Shown here: positions 1 to 5,049 of the stretch, piece by piece
Layout of the letters: each line of letters begins with the position of its first letter
How positions within the stretch are numbered: position 1 is the first letter of the stretch
NCBI GenBank assembly: GCA_946481225.1
Contig: CAMLNJ010000270.1
Span: 1-5,049 of the forward strand
Direction of reading: 5' to 3'
DNA length: 5,049 nucleotides
DNA from: an uncultured Verrucomicrobiota bacterium
GTDB taxonomy: Bacteria; Verrucomicrobiota; Verrucomicrobiae; Opitutales; Opitutaceae
The notes under the pieces: generated by a model
Told to the model about the DNA's origin: nothing
Databases searched by the model: none
The model's input: the letters and a program-made list of their open reading frames with translations, nothing else
Translations under genes and position numbers: made by a program

Positions 1-41
1 TTGCTATCGCCGCCAAGCTGCGACGGGCCCTGTGCTGCGGC

Positions 42-1055
42 ATGGAAAAGTCCACGCTCGAACGCGCCCGGCGGCTGCTCTGCGCTTTGCAAGACGAGAT
101 TCAGTCGACGCTTGTCGCGGCGCGGGCGCGGGAGGGGCGGCGTTTCGCCAACGTGGCGGCGGTCATGGCGGAGGACACGATTTTCCATGTCGATAAGCTC
201 TCGGAGGCCGCGATTCTTGACTGGATGGAGGCCAACTGGCCGCGGGCCTGGCCGGTGGAGCTGGTGATGGAGGGATTGGATGCGGGCGCGACTTTTCCGC
301 GTGGCACGGCGACGGTGCAAACGAAGTGGAGGCTCATCCTCGATCCGATCGACGGGACGCGTTGCCTCATGTATGACAAGCGTTCCGCCTGGGCGCTGGC
401 GGGGCTGGCGCCGCAGCGCGGGGCAAGGACGAATCTGCGCGACATCGTCGTGGCGGCGATGACCGAGCTGCCGACCTCGAAGGCGGGCGCGGCCGACCAG
501 TTCAGCGCGGTGCGCGGCGGACGGCTGGTGACGACGCGCCGGGATCTGCGAACCGGAAGCGTGAAAAAATGGACGCCCCGTCCGAGCACGGCGTGCGATT
601 GCGACCACGGGTTCGCGTCGGTCGTGAAGTTTTTTCCCGAGGCGAAGGCTCTCACGGCGGGCGTGGAGGAGGGGCTGTGGAGTCGGCTCGGCCTGCACAT
701 GAAGGACGGCGGCGCGCGTGTTTTCGACGACCAATACATCTCCACCGGCGGGCAACTTTACGAGCTGATCGTCGGGCATGATCGCATGATCGCGGATCTG
801 CGTCCGCTCCTGTTGTCGCGCGCCGGCGCGCCCGCGGCGCTGTGTTGCCACCCCTACGATATCTGCACGGCGCTGTTGCTCGAGGCGGCGGGCGGCGTGG
901 TGGAGGGGCCGGATGGCAAGCCGCTGCGCGCGCCGCTCGACACGACGACGCCCGTGGCCTGGGTGGCCTACGCGAATCCGACGCTGGCGCGACGCATTCG
1001 GCCGGCGTTGCGGGCCGCGCTGGGCGATTCCGCCGGGCCCGTGCCGCGCGCCTGA
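42..1055 (+). CDS. Inositol monophosphatase superfamily protein (Mg-dependent sugar/inositol phosphatase fold)
   Basis: The 337-residue product carries the hallmarks of the IMPase/FBPase-like metal-dependent phosphatase superfamily. The motif DPIDGTR lies at residues 101-107 and supplies the metal-binding Asp101, Ile103 carbonyl and Asp104. A candidate metal-ligand Glu sits upstream at E77 in VMEG. The C-terminal motif HPYDICTALLLEAAGGVV (270-287) corresponds to the family's WDxAAGxxLxxEAGG, with D273 as the expected third-metal and catalytic Asp. The protein is cytosolic, with no signal peptide or membrane segment. It is longer than typical IMPases (about 260-275 residues), mainly between the two motifs. 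Known family members hydrolyse inositol phosphates, fructose bisphosphate, PAP or similar phosphomonoesters, and nothing here fixes the substrate. The ATG at 42 lacks a Shine-Dalgarno sequence, and the frame is open to the left edge, so the true start could be upstream and the gene 5'-partial. The kinase gene follows 43 bases after the stop. Family assignment is firm; substrate is unknown. Confidence 0.88.
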   Translation: MEKSTLERARRLLCALQDEIQSTLVAARAREGRRFANVAAVMAEDTIFHVDKLSEAAILDWMEANWPRAWPVELVMEGLDAGATFPRGTATVQTKWRLILDPIDGTRCLMYDKRSAWALAGLAPQRGARTNLRDIVVAAMTELPTSKAGAADQFSAVRGGRLVTTRRDLRTGSVKKWTPRPSTACDCDHGFASVVKFFPEAKALTAGVEEGLWSRLGLHMKDGGARVFDDQYISTGGQLYELIVGHDRMIADLRPLLLSRAGAPAALCCHPYDICTALLLEAAGGVVEGPDGKPLRAPLDTTTPVAWVAYANPTLARRIRPALRAALGDSAGPVPRA

Positions 1056-1098
1056 CTTCACTTGCCATCCGCGCGTCCGGTTCGTGTTTTCGCCGGCC

Positions 1099-3324
1099 AT
1101 GGATTTCCCGCGAATTATCCCCGGTTCGTGGCCGATGGCGGCGCTTGCGTGCCTGCTCGCGTTTGCCGTCGGGCCCCTGCGCGCGGAGACGGAAAAGAGC
1201 GGGGGAGCGAAGGCCGCGGCGGGGGCGGAGGCCCTGGAGCGGGTGGTCCTCCAGTTGAAGTGGCGCCACCAGTTTCAATTCGCCGGCTATTACGCCGCGG
1301 TGGAGCAGGGGTATTACCGCGAGGCCGGGCTAGAGGTGGAGCTGCGCGAGGCCCGGCCGGAGCGCGACCATTTGGAAACGGTGCTCACGGGCGAAGCGCA
1401 GTATGGAGTGGGCAACTCCGACCTGCTGCTTTCGCGCGCGGCGGGAAAACCGGTGGTGGTGCTCGCGCCGATTTTTCAGCACTCGCCCCTCGCGCTGGTG
1501 GCGCGCAAGACGCCCGAGATCTCTTCGCTGCACAGCTTGCACGACCGGCCGATGATGATGATCGATTCGGAGAAGGCCGAGATCCTCGCCTACTTCAAGC
1601 ACGAGGGCGTGGACATCGAGGGCCTGAAAATCCGGCCCCACACCCACCGCATCGAGGACTTCATCGAGGGCAAGGTCGACGCGATGTCGGCCTACTCCAC
1701 CGACCAGCCTTTCTACCTGCGCGAGGCGAACGTGCCCTACATGATTTTCCTGCCCCGCTCCGGCGGCATCGATTTCTACGGCGACACGCTTTTCACGACC
1801 GAGGAGCAGATTCGTCGTCATCCGGCGCAGGTGCGGGCGTTTCTGCGGGCCAGCTTGCGCGGCTGGGACTACGCGTTGGCCCACCGCGAGGAGATGGTCG
1901 ACCTGATCCTCGCCAAATACAGCCGGCGGCACAGCCGGGAGCATTTGTTGTTCGAGGCGCAAAAAACCGCCGAGCTGATGCATCCGGGCCTCATCGAGGC
2001 GGGCCACAACAATCCCGGGCGCTGGCGCCACATCGCGCAGACTTACGCGGAGTTCGGCATGGCGCCGCGGGATTTTGACGTCGGGCCGATGCTTTACGAT
2101 TCCGACCCCCGGCCGGATCTGCGCGTCTGGTATTGGGCGCTGGGCGGGTCGGCGGCGGTGGCGGTCGCGGCGCTGGGCTGGGTCGCGCCGCTGGTGCGGC
2201 TCAATCGACGCCTGCGGCGCGGCGAGCGGCAGTATCGTCAGCTCGCTGAAAACGCGCCGTTTCCCGTCGTCATCAGCGACCTCGACTCGGGTCGGCTGAT
2301 GTTCGTCAACCGGCTCGCGGCCGATCTGCTCGGCGGCGAGCCGGAGACCTTTTTCTCCCGCCGAGCGGTGGATTTCTACGTCGATCCGGACGATCGCGCG
2401 CAACTGCTCGCCGAGATCGATGGCGGGATGGCGGTCCCGCCGCGCGAGGTGCGGCTGCGCGCCTTGGATGGACGCGAGATCTGGACCCTGCTTTCCGGCG
2501 CCAAGGTGGAGTTCGACGGCCGCAGCGGAGCCGTCGTGGCGTTCCACGACATCACTTCGCGTCGCGCGATGCAGGAGGAGTTGCGCCGCGCCAAGGAGGA
2601 GGCGGAGGCGGCCAACGCCGTGCGCAGCCGCTACCTCGCCGTGATGTCGCACGAGATCCGCACGCCGATGAGCGGCATCCACGGCCTCACCGACCTCATG
2701 CTGGGCGACCACGCGGGGCTGGCGCCGGCGCACCGTGAGAATCTGCTCATGATGCGTGACGCCGCGCAGAGCCTGATGCGTCTGGTGAACGAGCTGCTCG
2801 ACTGGTCGCAACTCGAGGCGGGCGCGATGGCCTTGGATTCCGCCCCCGTGGCGTTGCCCGATTTCCTGCGCCATCTGGTCGGCTTGTTCCGGCCCGCGAC
2901 GGAGGCTCGCGGCGTGGAGCTCGGGATCGAGATCGCGACGGAGACCCCGCAGCTCGTGCTCACCGACCCGCTGCGGCTGCGGCAGATCTTGTCCAATCTG
3001 ATCTCCAACGCGGTGAAGTTCACCGACCGCGGCTTCGTGCGTCTGACGCTCACGGCGGAACGCGCCGAGGGGCGGCGGTGGCGTCTGTGCTTCGCGGTGA
3101 AAGACACCGGCCCCGGTATCGCGCCGGAGGTGCAGGCCAAGCTCTTCGCGCCCTACGTGCAGGCCGACCCGGCGGTCGCGCGACATTTCGGAGGCTCCGG
3201 TCTGGGGCTCTCGATCAGCCGCGGGCTGGCCCGCCTGCTCGGCGGCGACATCGTCCTGCGCAGCACGCCGGGCGAGGGATCGACCTTCACGCTGGAGATC
3301 ATCGCGACGGAGCCGGAGGCGTGA
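1099..3324 (+). CDS. Membrane sensor histidine kinase with NMT1/THI5-like periplasmic binding domain, PAS, HisKA and HATPase_c
   Basis: This is a 741-residue two-component sensor. Residues 1-28 look like a signal peptide, with a hydrophobic core AALACLLAFAVG and a likely cut after LRA. Residues 47-330 match an NMT1/THI5-like solute-binding domain, opening LQLKWRHQFQFAGYYAAVE as in ABC-type binding proteins for pyrimidine-like or sulfonate-like ligands. The THI5 CCCFC motif is absent. One membrane segment follows at about 344-366, then a PAS domain (379-488) and a short charged coiled coil (489-508). HisKA has the H-box MSHEIRTPM with phospho-acceptor H518. HATPase_c has N-box N633/N637, G1 DTGPGI (669-674), LFAPYVQAD (682-690) and G2 GGSGLGL (698-704). 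It ends just after the ATPase fold, with no receiver domain, although this H-box type is common in hybrid kinases. The ATG at 1099 was chosen because the frame's upstream part to 913 lies inside the phosphatase gene; GTG at 1084 and ATG at 1135 are alternatives, none with a clear Shine-Dalgarno. The ligand is unknown. The last 26 bases overlap the convergent LacI-type gene. Confidence 0.93.
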   Translation: MDFPRIIPGSWPMAALACLLAFAVGPLRAETEKSGGAKAAAGAEALERVVLQLKWRHQFQFAGYYAAVEQGYYREAGLEVELREARPERDHLETVLTGEAQYGVGNSDLLLSRAAGKPVVVLAPIFQHSPLALVARKTPEISSLHSLHDRPMMMIDSEKAEILAYFKHEGVDIEGLKIRPHTHRIEDFIEGKVDAMSAYSTDQPFYLREANVPYMIFLPRSGGIDFYGDTLFTTEEQIRRHPAQVRAFLRASLRGWDYALAHREEMVDLILAKYSRRHSREHLLFEAQKTAELMHPGLIEAGHNNPGRWRHIAQTYAEFGMAPRDFDVGPMLYDSDPRPDLRVWYWALGGSAAVAVAALGWVAPLVRLNRRLRRGERQYRQLAENAPFPVVISDLDSGRLMFVNRLAADLLGGEPETFFSRRAVDFYVDPDDRAQLLAEIDGGMAVPPREVRLRALDGREIWTLLSGAKVEFDGRSGAVVAFHDITSRRAMQEELRRAKEEAEAANAVRSRYLAVMSHEIRTPMSGIHGLTDLMLGDHAGLAPAHRENLLMMRDAAQSLMRLVNELLDWSQLEAGAMALDSAPVALPDFLRHLVGLFRPATEARGVELGIEIATETPQLVLTDPLRLRQILSNLISNAVKFTDRGFVRLTLTAERAEGRRWRLCFAVKDTGPGIAPEVQAKLFAPYVQADPAVARHFGGSGLGLSISRGLARLLGGDIVLRSTPGEGSTFTLEIIATEPEA

Positions 3325-4357
3325 GCGGACGCGCGGTTTTTCCGTCGCGCCACGAGGCTCCGATCAGGGTGGCGCGCGGAGCGACGGGCAGGCCGATCTC
3401 GGCGCCGTGGAGCAGCGAGATGAGCATGTCCACCGCGGCCTCGCCCGTGAGATCGTTGTGCTGATCCATGCCGGCCCAGTCCTCGCAGCCTCGGCGGCGC
3501 TCGAGCTGGATGAGGCCGAGGTCGCGCGGCGCTCGGATCTCGAGCGCCTCCAGCCACTCGCGCACGACGGTGTGCAGCGTGAGGATGGTGTCGGGCTTCT
3601 GCTCGCGAAACCAGGCATGAAAGCGCGCGGGCTCGGCGCGCGCGGCCTCCACGTCGAGAAAAGCGCCGGTCCGATCCGCCTCGGGCAGGCTTTGCTGCGC
3701 CGTCCAAAACCCCGAGCTGAAGCGTCCCTCGACGAGGTGGTCGATGGCGCGTTCGAGCACGAGCGCCGGCCGCCGGTAGCCGAGCCGCCGCGCGCGCTCG
3801 GTCGCCTCGAGGACAAGCGAGTGGTGGTCGACCGAGGTGAAGCTGAGCGTCGGCTCGCGCGTGCGCACGCCGGTGACGACCACGGCGTGGTTTTGCCAGG
3901 TCACCGAAAAGCGCGGCGGCAGGCGGTTGTCCTTCATCAGGCCGACCACGAGCGCGCCGCGGATGCCGCGCGCGCGCAGCACGCGATTGAGGCGTTCGCC
4001 GTAGAGTTCCGGATCGTGCAGCCAGAATTCGTCGAGCCCGTAGCCCAGCTGGTCGGCGCGTCGGCGGCAGCCGTCGACGTAGGCGGGGATCGTCGGATGA
4101 CGAGTGAAGGCCTGCGCGTCCTGATTCGCGTTGAGCAGGGCGAGGGTGCGCCGATGGCCGACACGGTGGGATTTGCGCAACTCGCTCATGAGCTGCGACA
4201 CGACCGGGTTTTTCGCGTAGCCCAGCTCGCGGGCGATCTTCTCGATGCGCCCGCGCGTTTCCGCCGGGATCTGCGGGTCGTGGCGGAGCGCGAGCGAGAC
4301 GGTGTTTTTCGACACCCCCGCCCGCTCCGCGATGGTGCTCATGGTGACACGGGGCAT
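3299..4357 (-). CDS. LacI-family transcriptional regulator
   Basis: The 352-residue product has the LacI architecture. The N-terminal helix-turn-helix is at residues 5-25 (STIAERAGVSKNTVSLALR), followed by IPAETRGRIEKIARELGYAKNP and a hinge in which L56 aligns with the minor-groove-inserting Leu56 of LacI. The effector-binding, periplasmic-binding-protein-like domain spans about 68-342. Its C-terminal signature runs DLGLIQLERR, then GMDQHNDLTGEAAVDML, then a P-x-A-TLIGASWRDG end. The first effector strand reads RTLALLNANQ rather than the usual IGVIVPD, a variant I associate with Verrucomicrobiota LacI proteins. It should be a cytosolic, dimeric, sugar-responsive DNA-binding protein, most likely a repressor. 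It is divergent from araB across 94 bases containing a near-palindrome, so arabinose or ribulose control is inferred from context only. The start at 4357 gives MPRVTMST; M6 at 4342 is an alternative, and neither has a clear Shine-Dalgarno. Its 3' end overlaps the kinase gene. Confidence 0.93.
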   Translation of the reverse strand: MPRVTMSTIAERAGVSKNTVSLALRHDPQIPAETRGRIEKIARELGYAKNPVVSQLMSELRKSHRVGHRRTLALLNANQDAQAFTRHPTIPAYVDGCRRRADQLGYGLDEFWLHDPELYGERLNRVLRARGIRGALVVGLMKDNRLPPRFSVTWQNHAVVVTGVRTREPTLSFTSVDHHSLVLEATERARRLGYRRPALVLERAIDHLVEGRFSSGFWTAQQSLPEADRTGAFLDVEAARAEPARFHAWFREQKPDTILTLHTVVREWLEALEIRAPRDLGLIQLERRRGCEDWAGMDQHNDLTGEAAVDMLISLLHGAEIGLPVAPRATLIGASWRDGKTARPLTPPAPSR

Positions 4358-4365
4358 TGTTGCGT

Positions 4366-4382
4366 CACATGACTGTCAAGTG
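4366..4382. promoter_or_regulatory. Candidate LacI-type operator (17-bp near-palindrome)
   Basis: CACATGACTGTCAAGTG is an odd-centred inverted repeat around T4374. Seven of eight base pairs match; only A4369/A4379 fails. It starts nine bases upstream of the LacI-family start codon and lies 69 bases before araB, where an autoregulatory and divergent-gene operator would be expected. Read on the minus strand, its core contains a perfect TTGACA (4379-4374) like a sigma-70 -35 box, but no matching -10 hexamer lies at 16-18 bases, so I do not call a promoter. Assignment as the regulator's binding site is inference from symmetry and position. Confidence 0.42.
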
Positions 4383-4451
4383 CCCGCGCTGTTTACCAGC
4401 AGGCAATCTCCGGAAAGCGTCGCCGCCCCTTTCTCCGTCCCCTCATCCCTT

Positions 4452-5049
4452 ATGTATACCATCGGTATCGACTACGGCACCAATTCGGTGCGCGCGCTTG
4501 TTGTTCGTTGCAAAGATGGCGCCGAGCTAGGCACCGGCGTCGTGAACTACCCCAGCGGTCACCAAGGCGTGCTCCTTGACCCCAAGGACCACCACCTCGC
4601 CCGCCAGAATCCGGCCGACTACCTGTTCGGCCTGGAAAAATCCATCAAGCTCGCGCTCGCGCAGGCGAAGAAGACCAAGGGCTTCGACGCCCGCCAGGTC
4701 GCCGGCCTCGGCGTGGACAGCACCGGCTCCAGCCCGATCCCGGTCGACGTATCCAACACCCCGCTCGCCTTCCAGAAGAAGTGGGAGAAGAACCTCGCCG
4801 CCCACTGCTGGCTCTGGAAGGACCACACCAGCGTGAAGGAGGCCGCCGAGATCACCGCGCTCGCCGCCAAGATCCGCCCGCAATTCATCGCGAAGTGCGG
4901 CAACACCTACTCCTCCGAGTGGTTCTGGTCCAAGATACTCCACTGCAAGCGCACCGCGCCCGCCGTCTTCAAGGCCGCCCACTCCTGGGTCGAGCTCGCC
5001 GACTGGGTGCCCTCCGTGCTCGCCGGCGTGAAGGACCCGCTCGCCGTGA
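4452..5049 (+). CDS. araB: Ribulokinase (AraB), 5' portion, cut by window edge
   Basis: The frame opens MYTIGIDYGTNSVRALVV and stays open for 199 codons to the right edge, so roughly the N-terminal third of a protein usually near 550-565 residues is present. Ribulokinase phosphorylates L-ribulose to L-ribulose 5-phosphate in cytosolic L-arabinose catabolism. It belongs to the FGGY carbohydrate kinase family. Visible AraB-specific blocks are the phosphate-binding strand GIDYGTNSVRA near residues 5-15, GVDSTGSSPIPVD (87-99), LWKDHT (121-126) and GNTYSSEWFWSKILH (150-164), followed by SWVELADWVPSVLAG. These line up closely with remembered E. coli AraB blocks (GVDSTGSTPAPID, LWKDHTAVEEA, GGIYSSEWFWAKILH) and distinguish it from xylulokinase or glycerol kinase. 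The leader before ATG 4452 is pyrimidine-rich with no Shine-Dalgarno. It is divergent from the LacI-type gene and is probably first in an arabinose operon continuing to the right. No frameshift or stop is seen. Confidence 0.93.
   Translation, partial: MYTIGIDYGTNSVRALVVRCKDGAELGTGVVNYPSGHQGVLLDPKDHHLARQNPADYLFGLEKSIKLALAQAKKTKGFDARQVAGLGVDSTGSSPIPVDVSNTPLAFQKKWEKNLAAHCWLWKDHTSVKEAAEITALAAKIRPQFIAKCGNTYSSEWFWSKILHCKRTAPAVFKAAHSWVELADWVPSVLAGVKDPLAV

Noticed and set aside
1..267. Plus-strand frame from TTG at position 1
   Set aside because: It overlaps the phosphatase gene in another frame, is Arg/Ser/Pro-rich, and has no motif.
101..745. Minus-strand open frame opposite the phosphatase gene
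   Set aside because: It is antisense to a gene with intact IMPase motifs, and its translation is compositionally odd and motif-free.
913..1098. Upstream extension of the kinase reading frame to the ATG at 913
   Set aside because: The extension lies inside the phosphatase gene, is Arg-rich and shadow-like, and would bury the signal peptide that begins after 1099.
1330..3186. Long minus-strand open frame of 618 codons opposite the kinase gene
   Set aside because: It is antisense to a gene with clear, complete domains. Its translation is rich in H, R, Q and low complexity with no recognisable motif, as expected for a shadow frame in GC-rich DNA.
3330..3349. Hairpin CGCGCGG-TTTTT-CCG-T-CGCG just after the kinase stop as a terminator
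   Set aside because: The stem is short with a bulge, the T run is in the loop rather than after the stem, and it falls inside the LacI-type coding sequence.
3407..4372. Plus-strand open frame of 321 codons opposite the LacI-type gene
   Set aside because: It mirrors the regulator gene in the complementary frame, has no family motif, and is fully explained by high GC and lack of stops.
4351..4379. Sigma-70 promoter for the LacI-type gene using minus-strand TTGACA
   Set aside because: At 16-18 bases spacing the -10 position reads about TGCCCC, with no resemblance to TATAAT, and it would lie inside the annotated coding start.
4456..4468. Perfect inverted repeat ATACC-ATC-GGTAT over the start of araB as an operator
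   Set aside because: The arms are only five bases and lie in codons for the conserved TIGIDYG strand, so coding constraint or chance is enough. It could be a secondary site but is not supported on its own.
4527..4982. Minus-strand open frame opposite araB
   Set aside because: The plus strand encodes clear ribulokinase blocks here. The reverse translation is a Gly/Leu/Glu-rich shadow without motifs.

Overview
The window is visibly GC-rich, with strong G/C bias at third codon positions, and is almost fully coding. It holds four protein genes: two complete genes on the plus strand, one complete gene on the minus strand, and one plus-strand gene cut by the right edge. No RNA gene, mobile element, CRISPR array or long repeat is seen, and no non-coding gap exceeds about 100 bases. 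High GC, weak or absent Shine-Dalgarno sequences, and the style of the LacI-type regulator and phosphatase suggest a Verrucomicrobiota member near Opitutaceae. That placement is an inference from memory of related proteins, not a database result.

Left part (1-3324, plus strand). An inositol-monophosphatase-superfamily protein (42-1055) is followed 43 bases later by a membrane sensor histidine kinase (1099-3324). The kinase has an exported NMT1/THI5-like solute-binding sensor, one membrane segment, a PAS domain, a HisKA domain and a HATPase domain. It has no receiver domain, and no response regulator is present in the window. The two genes could share a transcript, but nothing shows that they work together.

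Right part (3299-5049). A LacI-family repressor gene (3299-4357, minus strand) runs tail to tail into the kinase gene and overlaps its 3' end by 26 bases. It is divergent from a 5' portion of a ribulokinase gene, araB (4452 to the window edge, 199 codons visible). The 94-base space between them contains a 17-base near-palindrome (4366-4382), a good candidate operator. The simplest reading is that the LacI-type protein controls itself and an L-arabinose/ribulose catabolic operon starting with araB and continuing outside the window. AraC in enterics and AraR in Bacillus fill that role elsewhere.

Overall these are ordinary chromosomal genes. The items most worth following are the orphan binding-protein/kinase fusion with unknown ligand and the LacI-araB control region. 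I saw no convincing evidence of an undescribed system.
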